Below, piece by piece: positions 32,063 to 40,968 of a stretch of 64,000 bases of DNA. Position 1 is the stretch's first letter. The number at the start of each line of letters is the position of its first letter. Position numbers and translations under genes: made by a program. Source of the stretch: Arthrobacter sp. ZGTC412. GTDB taxonomy: Bacteria > Actinomycetota > Actinomycetes > Actinomycetales > Micrococcaceae. The DNA is taken from assembly GCF_002929215.1 (NCBI RefSeq), contig NZ_PJII01000014.1, positions 1-64,000 of the forward strand. The letters run 5' to 3'. Under the pieces are notes generated by a model. The model was not told where the DNA came from and ran no database searches. It was given only the letters and a program-made list of their open reading frames with translations.

Positions 32063-34126
32063 ATGAGCTACGTGCTCGCCATTGATGTCGGCACAAGTTT
32101 CACTGCTGCTGCAATCGCCCGGTTTGACCAAGGATCTTCCCCCGCCCCCGAGAGCCTGCCCTTGGGCCTTCGCGGGACATCTGTGCCCTCCGTCATTTAC
32201 TTTCCTGAGGATGGTCCCATCCTGGTGGGAGAGGCGGCAGAACGCCGTGGCCTCGATTTCCCCTCGCGGGTGGTGCGCGAATTTAAGCGCCGGGTAGGCG
32301 ACTCCGTACCGATCGCAGTGGGGGCGCTGTCACTTTCCCCGGAAGACGTTTTTGCCACGATGGCACGCTGGGTGGCCCACCGGGCCGAGGAGCGGGAGGG
32401 CGAGCCTCCGTCGGAGGTTGTCCTCACCCATCCTGCCGCCTGGGGCAGCCACCGCACCTCGGTGATCCTTGCAGCCATGGCCGCACGGGGCCTGGAAAAC
32501 GTCACTCTCATTTCCGAGCCCGAAGCGGCCGCCTTGTACTACGCCTCCCAGGTGAGAGTGGAGGACGGCAGCACCATCGCGGTCTACGACCTGGGCGGCG
32601 GTACCTTTGACACCGCTGTCCTGAGGAAAGCCGGCAGTCGCCGGTTCGAGCTGGTGGGGCGCCCGGAGGGCATCGAAAACCTGGGCGGCGCCGACTTTGA
32701 TGCGGAAGTGTTCCGCTACGTCTCCGATCACACCGGAGACGTCCTGTCAAAACTCAACCCGGCGGATGCAGGGGTGCGCGCGGCGCTGGCCCGGCTGCGG
32801 CGGGAGTGCGTGGAAGCCAAGGAGGCGCTTTCCGGGGACAGCGAGGCAACCATTTCCGTGCTTCTTCCCGGCGTCCAGCAACAGGTCCGCCTGGTCCGCT
32901 CGGAATTCGAAGCACTGGTCGGGGATCCAGTCCGCGACACGGTGGACGCGCTGGAACAATCACTGGCCGGGATGGAACTGAAGCCAGCGGACCTTTCCGC
33001 CGTGCTGCTCATCGGTGGATCATCGCGGATTCCGCTCGTTGCCCAGTTGATATCGGAACAGCTGGACCGGCCCATAGCCGTCGACGCCGATCCGAAGTCA
33101 TCCATCTGCATGGGGGCAGCAGTCTCAGCAGTTTTGGCACGTGCGGAAGTTCCCGAAGCCAAGGAAGCGACGGCGGCGGCGCCCGCGGAAGCCGGCATCA
33201 CCGCCGTGGGGCTTGCAGCTGCCGAGCACTTTCCCGGCCGCCCGGCCAGCTGGTCACGCAAGAGCGCGACGGCGGCTGGTGCTGTTGACGGGGCAGCCCA
33301 CGGACACGGGCACAGCCACGGCGGCGCGCATGCTCCCAAGCCGGCCGTACGGCTGACCGCCATAGCAGCCGCTGCAGCCGTGGTGTCTGTCCTCACGGCC
33401 ACCGCCGCGCAGAGCCCGGGAGGCTTGAGCAGCCTCACGTCAATTCTTGTGCCGGAGGCAGGAGCTGCCCCAGGCACCGAATCCGCCCCGGGTGGTATCG
33501 GCGGCGGCGGTAGCGGGCCTGGCCAGGGAGCCGCAGCAGCCGGCGGGGCTCCGGTAGCAGGCATCGAAGCAGGCTTGGACACTAACGTTGCGCCCGCAGG
33601 CGGAGCGGGCCTCGAAGTAGCGGCCTCGCCCACCAGCCGGCCGTCATCGAGCGCAGTCCCAGGCAAGAGCCAAGCCGGTGCCGGCACCAATGGCGGCGCA
33701 GCTGCCGGCCCGGGCACGGGTGCACCCGCCGGGGCCGGTGGCAGCACACCTGGTGCTGGAGCCGGCGGCGGAGCGGGTCCCGGAACCCAGGATCCCGCCG
33801 GGACGCCTGTCGGGACTGATCCGGGGACTGGCCAACCGACCGTCCCTGGAACTACTGATCCCGGTACCGTGCCAGGCACTCCGCCTCCTGTTGATCCGCC
33901 TCCTGCGGACCCGGCGCCTGCTGTTGATCCGGCGCCTGCTGATCCGCCACCTGCTGATCCGCCACCTGCGGACCCGGCGCCTGCTGATCCGCCACCTGCG
34001 GAGCCGGCGCCCGTGGATCCTGCTCCGGAGCCGACACTGGTCGTGACACAGTCCGTGGACCCCGTGACTCCGACGGCCCCGGTTCCCGCTTCTGCGCCGC
34101 TAACCACCTCCGAGCCGGCGGCCTAG
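32063..34126 (+). CDS. Membrane-anchored Hsp70-like protein with Pro-rich exterior tail
   Basis: A 687-residue protein. Residues 1-360 are an Hsp70/actin-like ATPase: YVLAIDVGTSFTAAA (phosphate 1), VYDLGGGTFDTAVL (about 174-187, phosphate 2) and LLIGGSSRIPLVAQLI (adenosine). There is no peptide-binding domain. Residues 411-426 are His-rich (HGHGHSHGGAHAPK), followed by one hydrophobic helix (about 428-450), then about 235 residues of low-complexity Ala/Gly/Pro ending in repeated PADPPPADP units. The topology resembles a sensor with a cytoplasmic ATPase and a wall-spanning tail. GAGG precedes the ATG at 32063. One base separates it from the LuxR gene, so both are one operon upstream of the iniBAC-like genes. 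Confidence 0.85.
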   Translation: MSYVLAIDVGTSFTAAAIARFDQGSSPAPESLPLGLRGTSVPSVIYFPEDGPILVGEAAERRGLDFPSRVVREFKRRVGDSVPIAVGALSLSPEDVFATMARWVAHRAEEREGEPPSEVVLTHPAAWGSHRTSVILAAMAARGLENVTLISEPEAAALYYASQVRVEDGSTIAVYDLGGGTFDTAVLRKAGSRRFELVGRPEGIENLGGADFDAEVFRYVSDHTGDVLSKLNPADAGVRAALARLRRECVEAKEALSGDSEATISVLLPGVQQQVRLVRSEFEALVGDPVRDTVDALEQSLAGMELKPADLSAVLLIGGSSRIPLVAQLISEQLDRPIAVDADPKSSICMGAAVSAVLARAEVPEAKEATAAAPAEAGITAVGLAAAEHFPGRPASWSRKSATAAGAVDGAAHGHGHSHGGAHAPKPAVRLTAIAAAAAVVSVLTATAAQSPGGLSSLTSILVPEAGAAPGTESAPGGIGGGGSGPGQGAAAAGGAPVAGIEAGLDTNVAPAGGAGLEVAASPTSRPSSSAVPGKSQAGAGTNGGAAAGPGTGAPAGAGGSTPGAGAGGGAGPGTQDPAGTPVGTDPGTGQPTVPGTTDPGTVPGTPPPVDPPPADPAPAVDPAPADPPPADPPPADPAPADPPPAEPAPVDPAPEPTLVVTQSVDPVTPTAPVPASAPLTTSEPAA

Positions 34127-34127
34127 G

Positions 34128-36200
34128 ATGACTGGCCATGAAACGCGCGAGCAAGTGCAAGGTTTCCTGCACCCGAAGCTGAACCACCAAGGCCAAAGCC
34201 CCCATGTTGCCGAGCAGATGGCCCGGCAGCTCAAAGGTGAGAACGCCGCGGTGCGTGAACTTCTGCTGGCACTGTCGGTGGGGTTCGTGCTGCCCGGACC
34301 GTTGCCCGCAGACCTGCAGCGGAAGATAGACGGCGGCGAGGTGGAGAGCGTCGATGCCCTGGTGGAACGGGCAGAGTCGGCCGGTCTGCTCTCACCGGAC
34401 GGAAGTGTCGTCGGACCGGCACAGCATGCACTGCTGAACGCAGCCCCCACAACCAGGGTGCACTCACTCCAGCGCGAACTTGTAACGCTGTACGTTGAAG
34501 ATCGCCAGCCGCTGGGGGACTTTGCCCGCGAGCTGGCCCGCGGTGGCCTGGCAGATCCCCGTGTTGCTTCTGAGCTGGAGCATGCGGGCGACAAGGCACT
34601 GGAGCATGATCCCGCGCTGGCCGCCCAGCTCTACGATGAAGCGTTGCTGGCAGGAGCGGACGAGATGGCAACCGCCGCACGCCGTGCACAGGCCGCGGTA
34701 GCAGACGGGGACCTTGACACCGCCACCCGCATGATTGACACCCTCCTGGTCTGTCCGGATCCACCCGACGTTCGCCGCGGGGTGGACGTAGCGTCAGCGG
34801 TGTGGGCCCAGCGGGGAATGCTGGACCGGAGTGCCGACGCCTACACGTGGTTGGGCGCCCCGAGATTGGGGCCCTCGGCGCCGCTGGCCGCCGTCGCCGC
34901 GATCGGCTGCGGCAACCGGTCCGGGGCCGAATCGCTGTTCCCGGCGAATGCTCCCCCGGCATCTCCCACGCTGCTTGCCGTTGCGCTGGCGCAGACCGGA
35001 AAGGGGATTCTGGAGTCACTCGCGAAGGATCCGCAGCAGGCGCTCCCGTTGCTGATTCATGCGTCGGACATGCTGAACGCAACCGGCGCCGCCATTCCTC
35101 TTCCGGATACTCCGGCCGCCCTTGCCGGGCTGATTGCCCTGCACAGTGGGGAGCCGCATCTGGCGGAAACCGTGTGCCGGTCTGCCGCTGCCGCAGGGCA
35201 GGGCGGTAACGCCGCAAAGCCGCGGCTCTTCCTGCTTCAGGCGTGGTCAGCCATGCAGCAGGACAAACTCGAGGACGCCAGGCTCGCGATCAATGAGGCG
35301 TCAAAGGCCAACCATTGGCCTTTGGTACCGAGGGATGAGTTCCTGCGGGCAGCACTGGAAGTCGGCCTTGCCCGGCGGAACGGCGAGATAGCCGAACTGG
35401 TTATGGCCTGGGAACGGGCGCGTGAAGCAATGCTGCACACTTCCGTGGACCTTTACAGCTTGCTGCCCTGGGGCGAATTGATGATAACGGCTGCACGGCT
35501 GCGGGAAACCCGGCGGGTGGCGCATTACCTCGACGAGGCACTACAACTTTTGGGACGCCTTGATAATCCGCCGCTCTGGGCAGTCCCCTTCCACTGGGCG
35601 GCCGTCCAGGCGGCACTGCTCGGTGAGAGTCCATCTGATCTTGCACCGCATGCTACTGCGCTGGCGCGGGCCGCCCAGCACAGCCACCTGGCCGCGGTGC
35701 TTGCAGCCGCAGGCAAGGCCTGGGTGTCGGTACTTGCAGGAAGGGCCCTTCCCGCCGACGCTGAGGCGGCAGCGCGGGGTCTCGGCAGGGTGGGAATGCC
35801 CTGGGAAGGTGCCAGGCTGGCCGGACACGCTGCTGCCCATGCTGCCGAACGCAAGGACATGGTGCGCCTGCTGTCCTGCGCCAGGGACCTGCACCCGCAA
35901 GGTAGCTCGGCCGGGAACGGAGCCTCAGGGGTGCCGGAATCCCGGAGCGCCCCCGCGGCTGATGCGGCCAGCGGCACGCAGCCGGATGACTCGGGACTGA
36001 GCGAACGGGAAAAGGAAGTGGCCCGGCTGGTGCTGGAGGGCAAGACGTACCGGGAAATTGGCGAGGCCATCTACATCTCTCCCCGGACTGCCGAGCACCA
36101 CATTGCCCGAATGCGCCGGCGCCTCGGCGCGGAAAACCGTTCGGACTTGCTGGCGAGGCTTCGCATGGCATTGGGTCCCGAAGACCCTCCACAGGAGTGA
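34128..36200 (+). CDS. Large LuxR-type transcriptional regulator without ATPase domain
   Basis: A 690-residue regulator. The C-terminal LuxR/GerE HTH (about 623-680) reads LSEREKEVARLVLEGKTYRE then PRTAEHHIARMRRRLGAENR. The rest is mostly helical, Ala/Leu-rich and TPR-like (for example ALEHDPALAAQLYDEALLAG), and no Walker A is present, so it is not a full LAL/MalT ATPase. The ATG comes one base after the stop of the Hsp70-like gene, indicating translational coupling. The Hsp70-like partner may control it. In the related mycobacterial iniBAC system the regulator is a different type. It is the best candidate to activate the iniB promoter just downstream. Confidence 0.85.
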   Translation: MTGHETREQVQGFLHPKLNHQGQSPHVAEQMARQLKGENAAVRELLLALSVGFVLPGPLPADLQRKIDGGEVESVDALVERAESAGLLSPDGSVVGPAQHALLNAAPTTRVHSLQRELVTLYVEDRQPLGDFARELARGGLADPRVASELEHAGDKALEHDPALAAQLYDEALLAGADEMATAARRAQAAVADGDLDTATRMIDTLLVCPDPPDVRRGVDVASAVWAQRGMLDRSADAYTWLGAPRLGPSAPLAAVAAIGCGNRSGAESLFPANAPPASPTLLAVALAQTGKGILESLAKDPQQALPLLIHASDMLNATGAAIPLPDTPAALAGLIALHSGEPHLAETVCRSAAAAGQGGNAAKPRLFLLQAWSAMQQDKLEDARLAINEASKANHWPLVPRDEFLRAALEVGLARRNGEIAELVMAWERAREAMLHTSVDLYSLLPWGELMITAARLRETRRVAHYLDEALQLLGRLDNPPLWAVPFHWAAVQAALLGESPSDLAPHATALARAAQHSHLAAVLAAAGKAWVSVLAGRALPADAEAAARGLGRVGMPWEGARLAGHAAAHAAERKDMVRLLSCARDLHPQGSSAGNGASGVPESRSAPAADAASGTQPDDSGLSEREKEVARLVLEGKTYREIGEAIYISPRTAEHHIARMRRRLGAENRSDLLARLRMALGPEDPPQE

Positions 36201-36201
36201 T

Positions 36202-36262
36202 CCCCTAATACCCCTAACAGCAGGGCCTGCCACGTCCCACCGCGGGAACCCCCAGTACGGGG
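36202..36262. promoter_or_regulatory. Repeats in the iniB-like upstream region
   Basis: CCCCTAATA (36202-36210) and CCCCTAACA (36211-36219) are adjacent direct repeats, and CCCCAGTACGGGG (36250-36262) is an inverted repeat. They lie in the 165-base gap between the LuxR gene and the iniB-like gene and are candidates for regulator binding. No convincing -35/-10 pair could be chosen. Confidence 0.4.
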
Positions 36263-36365
36263 AAATGGCCCGATGCCCGGTCCACAAGGGGAACAGTACG
36301 TTTGATTCAAGCCCGGTAACGACGCCGGGCGATCCGCAAACTTGAAGAAGACTGAGGACCATCAA

Positions 36366-37463
36366 ATGACACTCGCAAATGATCTCGTCCAGTTCCTGAT
36401 GAACCTCTTCGGGGACCGCCAGGCCGCCCAAGACTTCCTGAATGATCCGGAAAAGGCCCTTGAGGACCACGGCCTGGGCGGAGTCTGCTCCGCTGATGTT
36501 GATGCAGCTTTGCCGGTTGTCCTGGACTTCGCACCTGTAACCGTCAACGCCTCACGGTTTGACCGGGAGTACAACACCGGCGGCAACAGCGCCCGCACTG
36601 ATGACAACGGCGGCGGCAGCACCGGCGGCGGCCACCACGGCGGCGGCCACCATGGCGGCGGACAAGGCGGTGGAAACCACGGCGGCGACGACCATGCTCA
36701 CGCCGTCCAGCAGCTCCACCACGTAGTAAACAACTACTCCTACACCTCCACCGTGGACGACCGGGACACCATTACTGACCAGTCCGTCAACCAGAACATC
36801 TGGGCTGAGGGTGATGTTGACCAGCTGTTCGACAACGACTCGGTAGTCGCTTCCGGTGACCGCGCAATTGCTGCCGGTGACGATGCGGACGTTGAGGATT
36901 CCAACAACATTAAGGATTCCTACAACACGGACAACTCCTCGGATAACTCGAAGGATAACTCCATCAATGCCGGCGAGGACGTCAACATTGGCAACACCGA
37001 CATTGATGCCGATGACTCGTTCAACCACGAGGTTGAAGTGGACGCAAACATCCGGGATTCGTTCAACGACGACCACTCGAAGAACACCGACCTGGATGTC
37101 GACGTGGACGATTCATTCAACGACAAGAGCGTCGAGATCGATGAGTCCTTCAACAGGGACTCGTCCACGAACACCGATGTGGACGTGGAGGTGGAACTGG
37201 AGGATTCCTTCAACACAGAGGCGACCACGAACAACGTTGACTTCAAAGACTCCTTCAACGAGGAGACAACTAAGGTCGAGGTTGAGTTGGAGGATTCCCT
37301 CAATGAAACGAATACCGAGCTCGAGGTAGAGGATTCGTTCAACCCGATCAAGGTCGAAGATTCCTTCACAGTCGAGGACTCCTTCACGCAGGAAACCAAT
37401 ACGGACGTGGCAATCGACGAAGTCAATACCGCAGTCGCCGGCGAAGAAGCTACGGCCGGCTGA
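36366..37463 (+). CDS. iniB: IniB-like protein with acidic DSFN repeats
   Basis: A 365-residue protein. The first 65 residues (ANDLVQFLMNLFGDRQAAQD, DPEKALEDHGL) match the IniB N-terminal domain of actinobacterial isoniazid-inducible proteins. Next comes a Gly/His stretch (about 85-115, repeated GGGHH), then a Asn/Asp-rich region. From about 215 to 350 there are roughly ten acidic repeats built on DSFN spaced 6-20 residues apart, separated by VDVD or VEVE segments. No signal peptide or cysteine-rich motif is seen. Mycobacterial IniB is Gly/Ala-rich rather than of this type. ATG at 36366 has GAGGA eight bases upstream. Two dynamin genes follow. Function unknown. Confidence 0.78.
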   Translation: MTLANDLVQFLMNLFGDRQAAQDFLNDPEKALEDHGLGGVCSADVDAALPVVLDFAPVTVNASRFDREYNTGGNSARTDDNGGGSTGGGHHGGGHHGGGQGGGNHGGDDHAHAVQQLHHVVNNYSYTSTVDDRDTITDQSVNQNIWAEGDVDQLFDNDSVVASGDRAIAAGDDADVEDSNNIKDSYNTDNSSDNSKDNSINAGEDVNIGNTDIDADDSFNHEVEVDANIRDSFNDDHSKNTDLDVDVDDSFNDKSVEIDESFNRDSSTNTDVDVEVELEDSFNTEATTNNVDFKDSFNEETTKVEVELEDSLNETNTELEVEDSFNPIKVEDSFTVEDSFTQETNTDVAIDEVNTAVAGEEATAG

Positions 37464-37571
37464 GCAGTCCCGTGTACCGCAAGTGCACGGCAGGAGGCGC
37501 AACCCTCATGCCGGGCACTTCGCGGCTCACTCCAACGTCTGTTCTTTCGAGACCTGAGTAGAGGACACGCT

Positions 37572-39458
37572 GTGACAGAAGCAGGACTGGCATCGCCGTC
37601 AACACCGATTACGGCGGCCCAACTCGTACGACTGGTGCAACAAGCCCTCGAGTTGGTGGGCACGGGAGACCGTGCCGATCTCCGCAAACGCCTGGACCAG
37701 GCGATGGGTAGGCTGAAGGACCCCAGCATCCGCGTCATCGTCGTCGGCGAATTCAAGCAAGGCAAAAGCAAGCTCATCAACGCGCTGGTGAACGCTTCGG
37801 TATGTCCTGTCGATGACGACATTGCCACCTCTGTCCCCACAGTGGTCCGCTACGGAGACCCCGCCTCCGCCGCCATCCTTGTTCCCAAAGCCGACGCTGA
37901 CGCCGGCGACGAAGCCGGCGTCGAGCGCCAACCCGTTCCCATAGCTGACCTCGCAAACTATGTCTCCGAGCGGGGCAACCCCGGAAACAGCAAAAAACTT
38001 GTGGCGGGCGAGGTTTACCTCCCGCGGAAAATGCTCACAGGCGGTCTTACTGTCATCGACTCCCCGGGCGTTGGCGGACTGAACTCATCCCACACTCTCA
38101 CCACCCTTACTGCACTCCCCACCGCAGACGCCATGCTGCTGGTTTCCGACGCCTCCCAGGAGTACACGGAACCGGAGCTGCGCTTCCTTCGCCAAGCCAT
38201 GCGGATCACCCCCAGCGTCGTGGGTGTCCTGTCCAAGACCGACCTGTATCCGGACTGGCGGCGTGTCGAAGAGATCGACCTGGGCCACCTTGCCAAAGTG
38301 GCTCCCGACATCCCGCTGTTTTCCGTCTCTTCCGACCTCCGGCTGGAAGCGGCACGGCTGCAGGACGGCGAACTGAACGCGGAGTCCGGCTTCCCCGGGT
38401 TGATGACTTACATCCGCAGCGAAATCCTGGGCAAGGCGGAGCGCCTCCAGCGGCGATCAGTCAGCCAGGACCTGCTCTCCGTGTGCGAGAACCTCCGCCT
38501 GTCGCTGCAGTCCGAACTTGAAGCACTCGAAAACCCGGAACGGACCCCGCAGATGATCGCCGGCCTCGAGGCGGCGCGGGCCGAAGCTGACGACCTCCGC
38601 AAACGCTCCGCGCGTTGGCAGATCACGCTCAATGACGGCATCAGCGACCTCATCGCGGACATGGAATATGACCTCCGGGACCGACTGCGGCGGATACAGC
38701 GCGAAGCCGAAGCCGCCATTGACCAGGGCGATCCCGGGCCGGCCTGGCCCGAGTTCTCCAAGTGGCTTGAGGAATGCGCGGCTGCCGCCATCTCGGACAC
38801 GTTCGTGTGGACCAACGAGCGTGCGCAGTGGCTGGCAGCCCAGGTTGCCGAGCACTTTGCCGCGGAGGAAGTGACATTGCCCGTTCTCCACGTCTCGGAC
38901 ACGGGAGACGCCCTTGACCCCGTGGACGACATGCCCATGCTTGACGACGGACGCATCAACTCCGCGCAGAAGGTGCTGATCGGCATGCGCGGGTCCTACG
39001 GCGGCGTACTGATGTTTGGCCTCCTGACAGGCATCTTCGGCATGGCCCTGATCAACCCCCTCTCCGTGGGCGCCGGACTGTTGCTGGGACGCAAGGCCTA
39101 CCGGGAAGACAAGGAGGCCCGGCTCAAGCGTCGGCAAAACGAAGCGAAGGCACTTGTCCGGCGGCAGCTGGACGACGTTACCTTCCAGGTGGGCAAGCAG
39201 TTGAAGGACCGGCTGCGGCTGGTGCAGCGCTCCACCCGCGACCACTTCACCGAGATCGCGGACGAGCATCACCGCTCCCTGCAGGATTCCGTGGCCGCGG
39301 CCCAAAAAGCCGCCACCACCTACGCTTTGAAAAAGGACGTCCGCATCCGCGAGATCAAGGCCGAACTCAAAAATGTGGATGCCCTGTCCCAGGCCGCGGA
39401 AGCAGTGGCTGCCGCCCGCATGGTGGCGGCGCCGTCGGCTGTGGCGGCGGTGGGATGA
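37572..39458 (+). CDS. iniA: Dynamin-like GTPase, IniA type
   Basis: A 628-residue bacterial dynamin-like protein, close to the 640 residues of mycobacterial IniA. GTPase motifs: G1 GEFKQGKS at 59-66, a G2 Thr region (DDDIATSVPTVV), G3 DSPGVGG near 162, G4 SKTD near 221. A long helical bundle follows (300-460), then a paired hydrophobic segment (VLMFGLLTGIFGMALINPLS, about 475-510) as the likely membrane paddle, then another helical stretch. IniA is known to bind and cleave membranes and protects against cell-wall drugs. GTG start at 37572 has GAGGA upstream. Its end overlaps iniC by four bases. Confidence 0.85.
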   Translation: MTEAGLASPSTPITAAQLVRLVQQALELVGTGDRADLRKRLDQAMGRLKDPSIRVIVVGEFKQGKSKLINALVNASVCPVDDDIATSVPTVVRYGDPASAAILVPKADADAGDEAGVERQPVPIADLANYVSERGNPGNSKKLVAGEVYLPRKMLTGGLTVIDSPGVGGLNSSHTLTTLTALPTADAMLLVSDASQEYTEPELRFLRQAMRITPSVVGVLSKTDLYPDWRRVEEIDLGHLAKVAPDIPLFSVSSDLRLEAARLQDGELNAESGFPGLMTYIRSEILGKAERLQRRSVSQDLLSVCENLRLSLQSELEALENPERTPQMIAGLEAARAEADDLRKRSARWQITLNDGISDLIADMEYDLRDRLRRIQREAEAAIDQGDPGPAWPEFSKWLEECAAAAISDTFVWTNERAQWLAAQVAEHFAAEEVTLPVLHVSDTGDALDPVDDMPMLDDGRINSAQKVLIGMRGSYGGVLMFGLLTGIFGMALINPLSVGAGLLLGRKAYREDKEARLKRRQNEAKALVRRQLDDVTFQVGKQLKDRLRLVQRSTRDHFTEIADEHHRSLQDSVAAAQKAATTYALKKDVRIREIKAELKNVDALSQAAEAVAAARMVAAPSAVAAVG

Positions 39459-40945
39459 CAGCGTCAACAATTACGGGAGCGGCGGACCTGGTCCAGGAGG
39501 CGCTGGAGGTCTACCGCGAGGATCCTGCAGCAGTGGCAGCGCTGCAGGGTTATGCCAAACGGCTTGCCGAACCACTGCGGATTGCCGTTGCCGGGATGGT
39601 GAAAGCCGGAAAGTCCACCCTGTTGAACGCCATCCTCGGTGAAGAGATAGCGCCCACGGACACGGGGGAGTGCACGCGCATCGTCACCTGGTACCGCTAC
39701 GGCCACACCCCCCGGATCACGCTTTACCCCGTGGAGGGCGAACCGCGCCGTCTTCCGGTCAAACGTGTGGACGGGCGCCTGGTGTTCGTGCTGGGCAACG
39801 TACAGTCCAACGAGGTAGACCGGCTGGACGTGGAGTGGCCCTCCCCGGGCCTGCGGGACATGACGCTGATCGATACTCCCGGCATCGCCTCGCTCTCGGG
39901 AGACGTGTCCGCCCGGTCCACAAGTTTCCTGACGCCGGAGGACACCCCTTCAGAGGCCGATGCCATCATCTACCTGATGCGCCATATGCACGCTTCCGAT
40001 CTGCGGTTCCTCGAATCGTTCAAGGACACCGAGGCCGGGAGGTCCGGCACGGTCAATGCCCTGGCAGTCCTCTCCCGTGCAGATGAAGTGGGAGCGGGAC
40101 GGATTGATTCGCTCATCTCGGCGGGGGAGATCGCCGAAAGATACCGCCGGGACCACAGCCTGCGGAAGCTGGCGTTGGGGGTGGTCCCGGTGGCCGGGCT
40201 GCTGGCGCAAAGTGCCCGAAGCCTGCGCCAGTCCGACTTCGAGGCGCTGCAGCTGCTGGCCGCGATGGAACGGGCAGAGCGGGAAAAGCTGCTGCTCTCG
40301 GCGGACCGGTTCCTGCGGGCTGCAGGGCCGGAAGAGCTGACGACGGCGGCCCGCGCCTCGTTGCTCGAAAGGTTTGGCTTGTTCGGCATCCGCCTCGCAG
40401 TGGTTCTCATCCGCAATGGATTCGCCGAGCCCACGCCCCTGGCGCACGAACTCGCCCGGCGCAGCGGATTGGATCCCCTGATCGACATGCTGGGGCGGCA
40501 GTTCCAGGCCCGCGCCGAGGCCCTGAAGGCCAGGACCGCTTTGGTGGGGGTGGCAGCACTTCTTCGTACATCACCGCGGGAGGGGACAGGGCATCTGGCG
40601 GCCGCCCTGGAACGGCTGCAGGTCAACGCCCATGAGTTCCGTGAACTGCTGCTGCTCGCAACTCTTCGGACCACCGGCGTATCCCTGGACCCTGAACTGG
40701 CCAACGAAGCCGAGGGACTCATTGGGGGATGGGGCGCCGCGTCCCACGTCCGTCTGGGCCTCGAAGCTGATGCGGGTCCGGAACAGCTGGCGGCCGGGGC
40801 CCGCCGCTACCTGGAGCGGTGGCGGGCAGTGGCGGAAAACCCGCTCACCGACCGCTCTGCCCTTGATGCCTGCCGGGTGGTTATCCGCAGCTGCGAGGGC
40901 GTTGTTGCCCAGTGTGCCGTACAGCTGGCCCACCAGCCAGCGTGA
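39455..40945 (+). CDS. iniC: Dynamin-like GTPase, IniC type
   Basis: A 496-residue dynamin-family GTPase, almost the same length as mycobacterial IniC (493). G1 is GMVKAGKST at 47-55, a Thr in EIAPTDTGECT may be G2, G3 is LIDTPGIAS near 138, and a degenerate G4 is LSRADE. The C-terminal half is helical with no clear transmembrane paddle, so it likely works with IniA as a hetero-complex, as paired bacterial dynamins do. It begins inside the IniA stop (ATGA) and ends the operon, 24 bases from a convergent gene. Confidence 0.83.
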   Translation: MTASTITGAADLVQEALEVYREDPAAVAALQGYAKRLAEPLRIAVAGMVKAGKSTLLNAILGEEIAPTDTGECTRIVTWYRYGHTPRITLYPVEGEPRRLPVKRVDGRLVFVLGNVQSNEVDRLDVEWPSPGLRDMTLIDTPGIASLSGDVSARSTSFLTPEDTPSEADAIIYLMRHMHASDLRFLESFKDTEAGRSGTVNALAVLSRADEVGAGRIDSLISAGEIAERYRRDHSLRKLALGVVPVAGLLAQSARSLRQSDFEALQLLAAMERAEREKLLLSADRFLRAAGPEELTTAARASLLERFGLFGIRLAVVLIRNGFAEPTPLAHELARRSGLDPLIDMLGRQFQARAEALKARTALVGVAALLRTSPREGTGHLAAALERLQVNAHEFRELLLLATLRTTGVSLDPELANEAEGLIGGWGAASHVRLGLEADAGPEQLAAGARRYLERWRAVAENPLTDRSALDACRVVIRSCEGVVAQCAVQLAHQPA

Positions 40946-40968
40946 GGGGCCGGCAGGCTGCCAAAAAA

